A stretch of DNA of 64,000 nucleotides from Janthinobacterium rivuli (GTDB taxonomy: Bacteria > Pseudomonadota > Gammaproteobacteria > Burkholderiales > Burkholderiaceae_D). The notes under the pieces were generated by a model. The model was given only the letters and a program-made list of their open reading frames with translations. It did not search any database and was not told where the DNA came from. Shown here piece after piece: positions 54,072-62,462 of this stretch. Position numbers and translations under genes: made by a program. How positions within the stretch are numbered: position 1 is the stretch's first letter; every line of letters starts with the position of its first letter. The DNA lies in assembly GCF_009208735.1 (NCBI RefSeq), contig NZ_WFLJ01000006.1:248001-312000 (forward strand), written 5' to 3'.

Positions 54072-55042
54072 AGGGTTTGCTGCATACCCCGTATTTCACC
54101 TCGCTCGTCACGGTCTTGCTGCTGGTGGTGATGCTGGGCCTCGGCGGCGCCGCCTATCCGGGCCTGCTGTCGACGCAAGTGATCTTCAACCTGTTGATCG
54201 ATAACGCCTTTTTGCTGGTGATCGCCGTCGGCATGACCTTCGTCATCGTTTCCGGCGGCATCGACCTGTCCGTCGGCTCCGTGCTGGCCCTGTCGACCAT
54301 GATCGCCGCCTGGCTGCTCAACGTGGCGCACTGGCCGCCGCTGCTGGTGATCGTCACCGTGCTGGCGCTGGGCACCGTGTTTGGCGCCGGCATGGGCGCG
54401 CTGATCCATTACTTCAAATTGCAGCCCTTCATCGTCACGCTGGCCGGGATGTTTCTGGCGCGGGGACTGTGCTATTTGATCAGCATCAATTCCATCACCA
54501 TAGCCGATCCGCTGTTCGTCGCCATGTCGCAGACCCAGCTGGGCTTCCTGGGCGGTTTTGTGTCGCCCGGCGTGGTGATCGCCGTGATCACTTTGCTCTT
54601 GGCCATCTGGCTGGCGCACGCCACGCCGTTCGGCCGCGCCGTGTATGCGATCGGCGGCAATGAACAGTCGGCCCTGATGATGGGCTTGCCTGTCGGTCGC
54701 ACCAAGGTCTTGATCTATGCCTTCAGCGGCTTTTGCGCTTCGCTCGGCGGCGTGCTGTTTTCGTTCTACATGCTGTCCGGCTATGGCTTGCACGCGCAAG
54801 GCACGGAACTGGACGCGATCGCCGCCGTCGTCATCGGCGGCACCCTGCTCAGCGGCGGCTACGGCTACGTGGCCGGCGCGCTGTCGGGCGTGCTGGTGCT
54901 CGGTACCATCCAGACCCTGATCGCCTTCGACGGCACGCTCAGCTCGTGGTGGACCAAGATCGTCATCGGCGGCTTGCTGTTCGTCTTTTGCGTCGTGCAA
55001 AGACTGATGGCCATGGGCCAGAAAACCACCAACGGGAGTTAA
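54068..55042 (+). CDS. yjfF: Sugar ABC transporter permease (YjfF-like)
   Basis: The second permease, 324 residues, with the same family signature (GMTFVIVSGGIDLSVGSVLALST) and ARGLCYLISINSITIADP. Such YtfQRT-YjfF systems use two different permeases. ATGA overlap upstream; the next gene starts three bases after its stop. Confidence 0.92.
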   Translation: MKGLLHTPYFTSLVTVLLLVVMLGLGGAAYPGLLSTQVIFNLLIDNAFLLVIAVGMTFVIVSGGIDLSVGSVLALSTMIAAWLLNVAHWPPLLVIVTVLALGTVFGAGMGALIHYFKLQPFIVTLAGMFLARGLCYLISINSITIADPLFVAMSQTQLGFLGGFVSPGVVIAVITLLLAIWLAHATPFGRAVYAIGGNEQSALMMGLPVGRTKVLIYAFSGFCASLGGVLFSFYMLSGYGLHAQGTELDAIAAVVIGGTLLSGGYGYVAGALSGVLVLGTIQTLIAFDGTLSSWWTKIVIGGLLFVFCVVQRLMAMGQKTTNGS

Positions 55043-55045
55043 TCA

Positions 55046-56020
55046 ATGTTGAAGCAACACACACTTGCCGCAGCCATCGGCATGGCGGCGGCGCTCGCCT
55101 GCGTGGCCTTGGGCGCGCAGGCGGCCAACCCCATCGTGAAAAACATCTACACGGGCGACCCGGCCGCGCTGGTCGACAATGGCAGGGTGTATCTGTATGT
55201 GGGCCACGATGAGGCGAGCGCCACGGATACGGATTACCGCATGAACGAGTGGCGCGTGTATTCCTCGTGCGATATGGCGAACTGGACGGACCACGGCTCG
55301 CCAGTGCGCTTTTCCACTTTTGCCTGGGCCGGCAAGGATGCGTGGGCCGGCGACATCGTCAAGCGCGACGGCAAGTACTATTTTTACTCCACCGTCGACC
55401 ACAAGAGCATCCCCGGCAAGGCCATCGGCGTGGCCGTGTCCGACAGTCCGACGGGGCCGTTCGTCGATGCGCGCGGCAGCGCCTTGATCACGAACGACAT
55501 GACGAAGCAGACGGCGATTCCCTGGGACGACATCGATCCGGCCGTCTTCATCGACACGGATGGCCAGGCCTACATTTACTGGGGCAACACGGTCTTGAAG
55601 TACGCCAAGCTGAAAGCCAACATGACGGAGCTCGATGGCCCGATATTGACCTTCGGCATGGATGCGTTCACGGAAGCGGCGTACATGCACAAGCATGCGG
55701 GCACGTATTACTTGTCGTACTCGCGCAACTTCCCCGAGGAAACGGCGTATTCGACGGGGCCGACGCCCACGGGGCCATGGCATTTCCGCGGCACCATCAT
55801 GGACAAGAATGCCGTTGTGAAAACCATCCACCAGGCCATCATCGAATTCAACGGCAAGTCCTACATCTTCTATCACAACGACAAATTGCCGGGCGGTGGA
55901 GAATACCGGCGCTCCGTGGCCGTGGAAGAGCTGAAATACAAGCCGGATGGCACGATCGAATTCATCCGGCAAACGGCTGGCCCAGCGGCCAACCCGAGCG
56001 CCGCCTGCAAGGCGTCCTGA
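55046..56020 (+). CDS. Secreted GH43 family glycosidase
   Basis: A 324-residue exported beta-propeller hydrolase with a signal peptide (LACVALGAQA). The base Asp is in YTGDPAALVDNGRVYLYVGHDE, the acid Glu is probably in FTEAAYMHK and the pKa Asp in DDIDPAVFID. Relatives are arabinofuranosidases or xylosidases. It is the last gene of the ABC operon, starting three bases after yjfF. Unlike the GH43 at 40063 it works in the periplasm. Confidence 0.85.
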   Translation: MLKQHTLAAAIGMAAALACVALGAQAANPIVKNIYTGDPAALVDNGRVYLYVGHDEASATDTDYRMNEWRVYSSCDMANWTDHGSPVRFSTFAWAGKDAWAGDIVKRDGKYYFYSTVDHKSIPGKAIGVAVSDSPTGPFVDARGSALITNDMTKQTAIPWDDIDPAVFIDTDGQAYIYWGNTVLKYAKLKANMTELDGPILTFGMDAFTEAAYMHKHAGTYYLSYSRNFPEETAYSTGPTPTGPWHFRGTIMDKNAVVKTIHQAIIEFNGKSYIFYHNDKLPGGGEYRRSVAVEELKYKPDGTIEFIRQTAGPAANPSAACKAS

Positions 56021-56055
56021 ACGCTGCTTGACCACACACAAAAAGGAGACACACC

Positions 56056-56105
56056 GATATCTGCAATATCGATATCAGCCAGAAACTGATATCGATCATG
56101 ATATG
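56056..56105 (+). promoter_or_regulatory. Cluster of GATATC half-sites before the LysR gene
   Basis: GATATC at 56056, 56071 and 56088, with AATATC at 56065 and GATATG at 56100, all within 60 bases before the LysR start. The same hexamer forms the operators of promoters 1-3, so autoregulation and control of the locus by this LysR protein are inferred. Confidence 0.6.
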
Positions 56106-56113
56106 ATTTATTC

Positions 56114-57055
56114 ATGGATACCCTCAACCCCAACTGGTTCTTGCGAGCCCGCCTGAAGACGCGGCAATTGCTGCTGTTGATCGCCCTTGACGAGCAGCGC
56201 AACATCCACCGCGCGGCGGAAGAATTGCACATGACGCAGCCGGCCGCGTCCAAGCAAATCAAGGACCTGGAAGAGATGCTCGACGTGCGCCTGTTCGACC
56301 GGTTGCCGCGCGGCATGGAGCCGACCATCTACGGCGAGACGATGATACGCCACGCGCGCATGGCCTTGACGAGCTTGTCGCTGGCGCATGACGACATCGT
56401 CGCCCTGAAGTCGGGCCTGACGGGCCAGGTGGAGGTGGGCGTCATCATGACGCCGGCCATGGCCTTGCTGCCGCGCGCGATCGCCCGCATCAAGCAGCAG
56501 GCGCCGCTGATGCGCATCGGCGTGCACCTGGAGCACAGCAATACCCTGATGGACATGCTGCAGCACGGCACCCTCGACTTCATGATCGGGCGCATCCTGG
56601 AAAAGGAAAGCAGCGCCGGCCTCATCTACGAGGAATTAACGGAAGAGCCGGCCAGCGCCGTGGCCCGCAATGGCCATCCGCTGCTGTCGCGCAAGAATCT
56701 GCAATTGAAGGATTTGGCGGGCCAGCCGTGGATTCTGCCGCCGCAGGGCAGCATCCTGCGCCACCGCTTCGACATGATGTTCCGCCGCGCCAGCCTGGAG
56801 CCGCCCGTCGACGTGGTCGACACCACCGCCTTGCTCTTGATCACGTCCTTGCTGCAGCAGACGGATTCGCTGCACGTGATGCCGACGGAAGTGGCGCATT
56901 ACTACGAATCGCTGAACGTGCTGAGCATCCTGCCCATCGAACTGCCGTGCAAGATGGATGCGTTCGGCATCATCCGCCAGCAGGATCATCTGTTGTCGCC
57001 GGGGGCGGATATGCTGCTCAAAGCGGTGCGGGCGACGGCTGCGGACATGTATTGA
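56114..57055 (+). CDS. LysR-family regulator, GbpR-like, of the arabinose locus
   Basis: A 313-residue LysR protein. The N-terminal HTH is LIALDEQRNIHRAAEELHMTQPAASKQIKDLEE with RLFDRLPRGM after it; the effector domain starts near GQVEVGVIMTPAM. It resembles GbpR, regulators of sugar-binding protein genes. It sits at the end of the arabinose locus and has its GATATC half-sites upstream. A sugar or a pathway lactone is the likely effector. Confidence 0.82.
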   Translation: MDTLNPNWFLRARLKTRQLLLLIALDEQRNIHRAAEELHMTQPAASKQIKDLEEMLDVRLFDRLPRGMEPTIYGETMIRHARMALTSLSLAHDDIVALKSGLTGQVEVGVIMTPAMALLPRAIARIKQQAPLMRIGVHLEHSNTLMDMLQHGTLDFMIGRILEKESSAGLIYEELTEEPASAVARNGHPLLSRKNLQLKDLAGQPWILPPQGSILRHRFDMMFRRASLEPPVDVVDTTALLLITSLLQQTDSLHVMPTEVAHYYESLNVLSILPIELPCKMDAFGIIRQQDHLLSPGADMLLKAVRATAADMY

Positions 57056-57073
57056 CCCGACGGCTGAAGAGCT

Positions 57074-57139
57074 GGGGTCAGTCGCTTCGCGATTGGAATG
57101 CGCCCCATTGGGGCGCATTCCCCCTCAGGGTACGACCCC
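57074..57139. repeat. Nested inverted repeat between LysR and the next gene
   Basis: A perfect 12-bp stem GGAATGCGCCCC/GGGGCGCATTCC with loop ATT (57095-57121) lies inside outer arms GGGGTC (57074) and GACCCC (57134). No T-run follows, so it may be a bidirectional structure or a mobile palindromic repeat rather than an intrinsic terminator. Confidence 0.55.
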
Positions 57140-57157
57140 GGATCTTGTTTTTCGGGT

Positions 57158-58423
57158 TTAATCGGGCACTTCAAAAAAGAACAGCTGCACCAGCCGGCCA
57201 TTCTCCGGCGTATCGCCAAACACATTGCTGATCGAGTGAAAGTAATGGCCCTTGTAGACGATCAGGCGGTTGTGGCGCATGGGCACTTCCAGCAGGGCTT
57301 GCCAACTGTCGCGCTGTTCCTGCAAGTCATTGAATTTCTGCACTTTGCTGTTCGGCAGCCAGCGTTTCTGGAAGTCCTTGAAGCTGGCGTAGCCGCCCGC
57401 CTTCACGTCCGCCTCGGGTAATCTGCGGTACCAGCCGCTGGGCTGGTGGCGCCAGAAGGTGGTGCCGCCCTGGCACTGCTCGGGCGGATTCAGATACAGC
57501 ACGCCCGCATAGAAATTGAAATTATTCCCCGTCTCGTTATCCACGTGGATATCCGTGCGCGCCGTCGCGTCCGCATAGCTGAGGCGATACGAGCCATTGT
57601 CGGGTGAAATAAAACGGATGGGGCGGCCCAGCGCCGTGGCGATGCGCTCCATGATGGCTTGACTGGGCTGGCCCGCCGTCTGGCTGCCCGGATAATTCTG
57701 TCCCGCATAGCGCTGCTGCTCGAACGGCAAGGCCAGCGCCTGTGCGCGCCAGGCGGCCGCGTCGGGCAGGAAATCGTCGACGATGTGCAGGTCCGTTTCG
57801 CCGATAAAATCGTGCAGGCTGTCCGCGACATTGAGCGTCGTCAACGTTTCAGGGTGTTCCACTTGCGGACTGGCAAAGCCGATGCGGCACGTCTGTTCCA
57901 GTGCCGGATGCAGCGCCAGCGCTTGCGCGTAGCGGGCCAGCGCCAGATCCTGCTGCCCCGTGCGGTAATACAGCTCGGCCAGTCCCTGCAGGGTTTGCCA
58001 ACGCTGCGGACGCAGGGAGTGGGCCCGTTCCAGCTCGGCGATGGTCTCCATCAGCCGCTGTTTCCCCAGCAGCAATTCGGCGTGGCTGATGGCGAAATCG
58101 TGCTCGTGCGGCGCCAGCCGCGCCGCCGTGGCGTAGCTGGCCAGGGCCGCCTCGCTATCCGTGCCGCGCAGCACGTTGCCGAGGTTGTAGTGGAACAGAG
58201 GGTTCTCCGGCTGCTGCTTGAGCGACAGTTTCAGCAAACCCAGGCCGATGGCGCCCTGGCCCAGCTCCAGCATGGCCAGACCTTGGAAATGCTGCGCTTC
58301 GGCCAGGGCCGGGTCCTGTTTAAAAGCGGCCTGGTAGGCGTTGATCGCCTCGATCAGCTTGCCTTGCCGCTGCAGTTGCTGGCCCTGCGCCAGATGTTGT
58401 TCCGCCAGTGTCTGTTCGCCCAT
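57158..58423 (-). CDS. TPR protein with 2OG-dioxygenase-like (DUF6445-type) domain
   Basis: A 421-residue cytoplasmic protein. Residues 1-190 are tandem tetratricopeptide repeats (for example LIEAINAYQAAFKQDPALAEAQHF, PLFHYNLGNVLRGTDSEAALASY). Residues 210-421 resemble the iron/2-oxoglutarate oxygenase or DUF6445 fold: HIVDDFLPDAAAWR, a metal-site HVDNETGNNFNFYAG and HSISNVFGDT. The HxD motif (THIHVD-like) and downstream His are visible. Substrate unknown; such proteins modify proteins or peptides. Start at 58423. Confidence 0.65.
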   Translation of the reverse strand: MGEQTLAEQHLAQGQQLQRQGKLIEAINAYQAAFKQDPALAEAQHFQGLAMLELGQGAIGLGLLKLSLKQQPENPLFHYNLGNVLRGTDSEAALASYATAARLAPHEHDFAISHAELLLGKQRLMETIAELERAHSLRPQRWQTLQGLAELYYRTGQQDLALARYAQALALHPALEQTCRIGFASPQVEHPETLTTLNVADSLHDFIGETDLHIVDDFLPDAAAWRAQALALPFEQQRYAGQNYPGSQTAGQPSQAIMERIATALGRPIRFISPDNGSYRLSYADATARTDIHVDNETGNNFNFYAGVLYLNPPEQCQGGTTFWRHQPSGWYRRLPEADVKAGGYASFKDFQKRWLPNSKVQKFNDLQEQRDSWQALLEVPMRHNRLIVYKGHYFHSISNVFGDTPENGRLVQLFFFEVPD

Positions 58424-58469
58424 GTGTCGATCCCGATGCAATGTGGCGAACAGTGTAACCGAGCCCGTT

Positions 58470-59201
58470 CTACTGCGCCTGGCTGACGGGAATTTCTTCC
58501 CCGTTCAGCTTGATCGCCACCTTGACGATCTGCGCCTTGACCTGGTTGCTGGCCATGTCCGCTTCCTGGGCGTAGGCATACACGACGATGGCGAAGTCCT
58601 TGTAGCCGCTGCGGGCCGCCTCGATCTTGCGCGCCGCCTCCTGGTCCACTTTCAGCAAGGAATAACCGTCGCCATTCGTGAACGCCAGCTTGTAGTCGCC
58701 ATTGTCGTACATGTAGTAATACGTGCCCGCCTCGGCGAACTTGGCGGGGAAGGCGGCCTTGTCCATCGCGTACGGCGACAGCGCGCCCTGGCCATTGATC
58801 TGGTAGCGCAGGTAGCGTTTGGTTTTCGCTTCGTTGACCTTGGCATCGATCTGCGGTTTCAGCGCGTCGAGCACTTCCTGCTTGCGGAAGGCGTCGTTGC
58901 TGCCCGCATATTCGCGCGAGATGCGCTGCGCCACGGCCGCGTAGTCGGGCGGCACGCCGGACAGGGCGATGTAGCTGTACATCAACTGGTTGCCGCTGGT
59001 GATGTCGACATAGCTGGACGCTGGCGTGGCGGCGTCCGCTTGCGGCAGGCTGGCGGCGGCCGCCTTCACTTGCGCCTTGGCGGCCAGCTCGGCGACATTC
59101 GCGGCGACGGGGGCGGAGGCGGCCGGTGTGGCGTTATCCGTCTTGCCGCAGGCGGACAGGAGCACGGCGATGGCGAGCAGGGCGGGGAGGGTACGTTGCA
59201 T
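58470..59201 (-). CDS. Lipoprotein of unknown function
   Basis: A 243-residue lipoprotein: the lipobox LLSAC follows a short hydrophobic signal (MQRTLPALLAIAVL). The mature protein has an Ala-rich linker and then a domain with YYYMYDNGDYKLAFTNGDGYSLL; not recognised. ATG at 59201 follows AAGGAAATATC. It lies downstream of the membrane-protein and caspase genes, same strand. Confidence 0.6.
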   Translation of the reverse strand: MQRTLPALLAIAVLLSACGKTDNATPAASAPVAANVAELAAKAQVKAAAASLPQADAATPASSYVDITSGNQLMYSYIALSGVPPDYAAVAQRISREYAGSNDAFRKQEVLDALKPQIDAKVNEAKTKRYLRYQINGQGALSPYAMDKAAFPAKFAEAGTYYYMYDNGDYKLAFTNGDGYSLLKVDQEAARKIEAARSGYKDFAIVVYAYAQEADMASNQVKAQIVKVAIKLNGEEIPVSQAQ

Positions 59202-59232
59202 GATATTTCCTTCAGTGAATGTGTGAGGTGAC

Positions 59233-60057
59233 TTAGCCGATGGTCTTACGTTGGTATTCGCCGACGCCGTAAGCGGCCAGGACGATGGAAGACGCCAGCA
59301 CCAGATAAAAGCCGATGCCGAACGAGAGTCCCTGCCAGACCTGCCCCAGCATTTCGCTGGCCATCTGTTCGGCCATGCGGGCCGCGCGGTTGCCCATGAT
59401 GCCGCCCATGGCGTTGCCCGCGTCGCTGACGGCGGCCTTGATCTTGAAGAACAGCAAGCTGCTGTGGATGACGATGAACAGCAGCGGCGCGCACTTGCCC
59501 AGCGCCGCTTTCGGGTGGCTGCTGGCCATGGTGGCGCAGCAGGCGGCAATGGCCAGCAGGAAGAAGCATTGTGCGGAGGTAAAACCGCCGCCGCCATCGC
59601 GGGAAAAGCTTTCCAGGCTGTCCGCGGACAGGCCCAGCAGCTGCCAATACGTGCGCGACACGGAGGCGAACAGGCGGATGCCGATGGTGTTGAAGATAAA
59701 GGCGCCGGCGATCAGGATGCCGAGGCTGGCCAGGACCTTGATGCCCAGGGCGGACACGGCCTTGCCCCACAGTTGCTGGCCCTTGTTGCGCGCCAGTTTC
59801 GCCGCGCCGGCCATCTCTTCCTGCGCCAGTTGCTGCGTCGCCACGGCGCTGACGGTGGCGAGCTTGCCCGCGTCATCGAAGCGCACGTCGACGACGGCGT
59901 TGATGGCGGGCGCCACGTCGGAGCGCCAGTGGGTACTGACGTCGAAGGCGTGCTGGTTGCCGGCCACGCTGACGGAACCTTGTCCGCTCGCTTGGTAGGC
60001 GAGGATGCGGCCCCGTTGGCCGGTGGTAATGGTTGCTGCCGTGTTGGATGCTTGCAT
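59233..60057 (-). CDS. Membrane protein of unknown function
   Basis: A 274-residue protein. The N-terminal 80 residues are soluble and beta-rich (GRILAYQASGQGSVSVAGNQHAFDVS), followed by a helical linker and at least four hydrophobic segments (ALGIKVLASLGILIAGAFIFN, AQCFFLLAIAACCATMAS, CAPLLFIVIHSSLLFF, FGIGFYLVLASSIVLAAYG). No named family recognised. It lies 85 bases after the caspase gene on the same strand. Confidence 0.6.
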   Translation of the reverse strand: MQASNTAATITTGQRGRILAYQASGQGSVSVAGNQHAFDVSTHWRSDVAPAINAVVDVRFDDAGKLATVSAVATQQLAQEEMAGAAKLARNKGQQLWGKAVSALGIKVLASLGILIAGAFIFNTIGIRLFASVSRTYWQLLGLSADSLESFSRDGGGGFTSAQCFFLLAIAACCATMASSHPKAALGKCAPLLFIVIHSSLLFFKIKAAVSDAGNAMGGIMGNRAARMAEQMASEMLGQVWQGLSFGIGFYLVLASSIVLAAYGVGEYQRKTIG

Positions 60058-60142
60058 GGGATTTCCCTGGTCACTGTCATGCTGTATTGCATGTACCCCC
60101 GGATAACGGGGGCAGTTCAGGGAAATCGAAAATTATTTTGAA

Positions 60143-61522
60143 TTATTTTTTCGGCGGCTGCATCAGGTCCTTGGCGGCGCCCTGGTAATCCTTCATCAAG
60201 CCCATGAAGGCGTCCTGCAAATGCCGCGCCGCATCCTGCGGCGGCGCGCCCGTGCGCCGGGCCAGGTCGAATTTGTAGGCATGGGCGGGGCTGTAGCCCG
60301 CCTGCGAGGCGGCGTCCAGCAGCACGCCGGCCCGTTTCAGCGACGCCGGGTCACCCTTGACCATCAGCAATTCGGCCAGATAGGTCTGGGCGATGGGAAA
60401 GTCTTTCGCTGCCGCCTTTTCCAGCCACTGTATGCCCGCCTTCGGCTGTTTGACGCCCGCATCGCCGCCGCCGATGCCGTAGCCGAGGGCCGTCAGCGCC
60501 ACCAGATCGCCGCCGCGCGCACGCTTTTCCAGTTGCTGGCGGGGAAACGGGCGGGCTGCGATCTGCATGCGGATTTCATAATTGATGTCTTGCAGCACAT
60601 TGCCCGGCCACACCCTGGCGCCGGGTGCGGCCGGCTTTTCCGCCGCTGGGGCCGGCGCGCGCATGCCGTTGTTGCCCGATGCCAGTACGCCCGGCGTTGC
60701 CTGGCTGACTCCCTTGCCGCTGCCCATGTTCAGCACCAGGCGCGCCGACGTTTCACCGAACGATACGCGCGGCTTTTGCACGTCGTGCGTCATGGCGGCG
60801 ACTCTGGCCGCCACTTGCGAAAACACTTCGCTCATCGGCAAGCCCGGCGCGTCGAGCGCGTCGAGCAGGGCGCTCGTGTAGGGGCTGTTGCGCGAATCGG
60901 GCGACCAGAAATCGCGCGCCAGGGCGCCCGGTCCCGCCGAATAGGCGATCACCACGCCGCGTGGCGCTTGCGTGTCGGCAAAGCCATGGCTGGCCGCATT
61001 GCCGCCACCGGGCACCACCACCGCGCCACCGCGCGTGTATTCCTGGCGGCAAGCGTCGAGGATCAGCACGGCGCCGCGCGCGCCCGTGCGCTGCAAGTCG
61101 CCGGCCAGGCTGGAAACGGACACGCCCTGCGCGGCGATGGCCGATGCGCTGAGCGCCGCCATGTTGGCGCCCAGCGGCAACACATAATTGGCTTCGCCCG
61201 CCTGCGCGCCGTGGCCCGCGTAAAACACGAGGGCGATATCGGCGCCGCGCGCCTGCGTGGAAAACTCGGCCGACGCCTTTTGCAGCTGCGCCGCATTGAT
61301 ATCCGTGCGCAACAGCACTTCAAAGCCCAGGCGGCGCAGGCGCTCGGCCATGGCGCGCGCGTCATTCACGGGGTTCAGCAACGGCTGCGGATAGGCCGCG
61401 TTGCCGATCACCAGCGCGATGCGCTTGCCGGGGCCGCTGGCGGTATTCCCCGTGGCCGCTTGCACGACGTTACCGCAGAGTAAAAAAATGAGGCTGAAAA
61501 ACAGGGGAATCAGGCGATGCAT
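60143..61522 (-). CDS. Caspase-family (peptidase C14) exported protein with Sel1-like repeats
   Basis: A 459-residue protein with a signal peptide (LFFSLIFLLCGNVVQA). The caspase p20 fold covers residues 33-240: KRIALVIGNAAYPQPLLNPVNDARAMAERL, catalytic His104 in FYAGHGAQAG and catalytic Cys158 in LDACRQ. A C-terminal helical domain with Sel1-like repeats (LVALTALGYGIGGGDAGVKQP, AGIQWLEKAAAKDFPIAQTYLAELL) probably mediates protein contacts. The export signal puts this prokaryotic caspase in the periplasm. It is divergent from a sigma-like gene. Confidence 0.82.
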   Translation of the reverse strand: MHRLIPLFFSLIFLLCGNVVQAATGNTASGPGKRIALVIGNAAYPQPLLNPVNDARAMAERLRRLGFEVLLRTDINAAQLQKASAEFSTQARGADIALVFYAGHGAQAGEANYVLPLGANMAALSASAIAAQGVSVSSLAGDLQRTGARGAVLILDACRQEYTRGGAVVVPGGGNAASHGFADTQAPRGVVIAYSAGPGALARDFWSPDSRNSPYTSALLDALDAPGLPMSEVFSQVAARVAAMTHDVQKPRVSFGETSARLVLNMGSGKGVSQATPGVLASGNNGMRAPAPAAEKPAAPGARVWPGNVLQDINYEIRMQIAARPFPRQQLEKRARGGDLVALTALGYGIGGGDAGVKQPKAGIQWLEKAAAKDFPIAQTYLAELLMVKGDPASLKRAGVLLDAASQAGYSPAHAYKFDLARRTGAPPQDAARHLQDAFMGLMKDYQGAAKDLMQPPKK

Positions 61523-61697
61523 CGGCGTCTCGGGAATTGTCGTGAAAGTAACAAAAGTTAGCGATTTTTACTGTGATATGAGAAAATTGCTTAAATGCAT
61601 TTTACCTTACTGACAAGTTTCTCTTGTCTGGCCAGCGCACGGTGCGCGTCGCTGCCGGCCAGTGGCGCGTGCCGCCCAACACACGATCGGACCGGCT

Positions 61698-62462
61698 GTG
61701 CAATCGGAACAATTTGAACGGATTCATGCTTTCTGGACCCGCCGCCATCAGCTGACACAAGGCGAACTGGGCGAGTTTTACCAGCGCGTCATCGCCGCGC
61801 TGACCCCATGCCGTCCGCGCGAGGCGGCGTCGCTGGGCGACTCGCTGGCCGACTTGCGCCACCAGTTTTTCATTGAGAAAGTCTTGCACGGCGACAGCGA
61901 GGCCGCGCCCCACCACGTCGGTGCCTTGTTCCTGTACTTCAAGCGCTTCATCATCGACCAGCTGCGCAAGCAGCGTGATGATGACGATGCCGATGCGCAA
62001 GACGGTTGCGAGTTGCGCGCGCCCGACGCTTATGCGGAACCGCTGCGCGACTACCGGCTCACGCCGCAGCAGGTGCGCGAGGCGGCCGACGTGTTCATCG
62101 CCACCTTGCCCCGTGACTTGATCTTGCTGCTGCGCCATTGCGGCTGCGGCGGCATGCCCGTCAAGGAGCTGGCCGAACAGATCGCTTCCGCGCATTACCA
62201 CGGCGGCAAGCTGGGCCTCGTGCACCGGCAGAAGGGCGATCCCGACAGCGCTGGCCGCCAGGTGGTCGAGCCGGCCCACCGCGCCACCTTGCTGGGCAGC
62301 TGGGTCTTGACCCTGCTCAAGCTGCGCGTCGGTGATGCGCTGTCTGCGCGCGACATGCAGGCGGCGCAAATAGTTTTGGATATCTTGTGCGTGGCCGCGT
62401 TATCCCTGCACCTGGACCCCGCGTCCACCGACCCGAACACTGATGAAAGGCCACCGGCATGA
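61698..62462 (+). CDS. Sigma-factor-like protein
   Basis: A 254-residue soluble protein that resembles ECF sigma factors at two places: a region 2-like helix pair (ALFLYFKRFIIDQLRKQRDDD) and a region 4-like stretch (LTPQQVREAADVFIATLPRDLILLLRHCGCGGMPVKELAEQ). Both are diverged, and a DNA-binding role is inferred. Start is uncertain: GTG at 61698 or at 61662, neither with a clear RBS. It is divergent from the caspase gene and overlaps the next gene by ATGA. Confidence 0.5.
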   Translation: MQSEQFERIHAFWTRRHQLTQGELGEFYQRVIAALTPCRPREAASLGDSLADLRHQFFIEKVLHGDSEAAPHHVGALFLYFKRFIIDQLRKQRDDDDADAQDGCELRAPDAYAEPLRDYRLTPQQVREAADVFIATLPRDLILLLRHCGCGGMPVKELAEQIASAHYHGGKLGLVHRQKGDPDSAGRQVVEPAHRATLLGSWVLTLLKLRVGDALSARDMQAAQIVLDILCVAALSLHLDPASTDPNTDERPPA

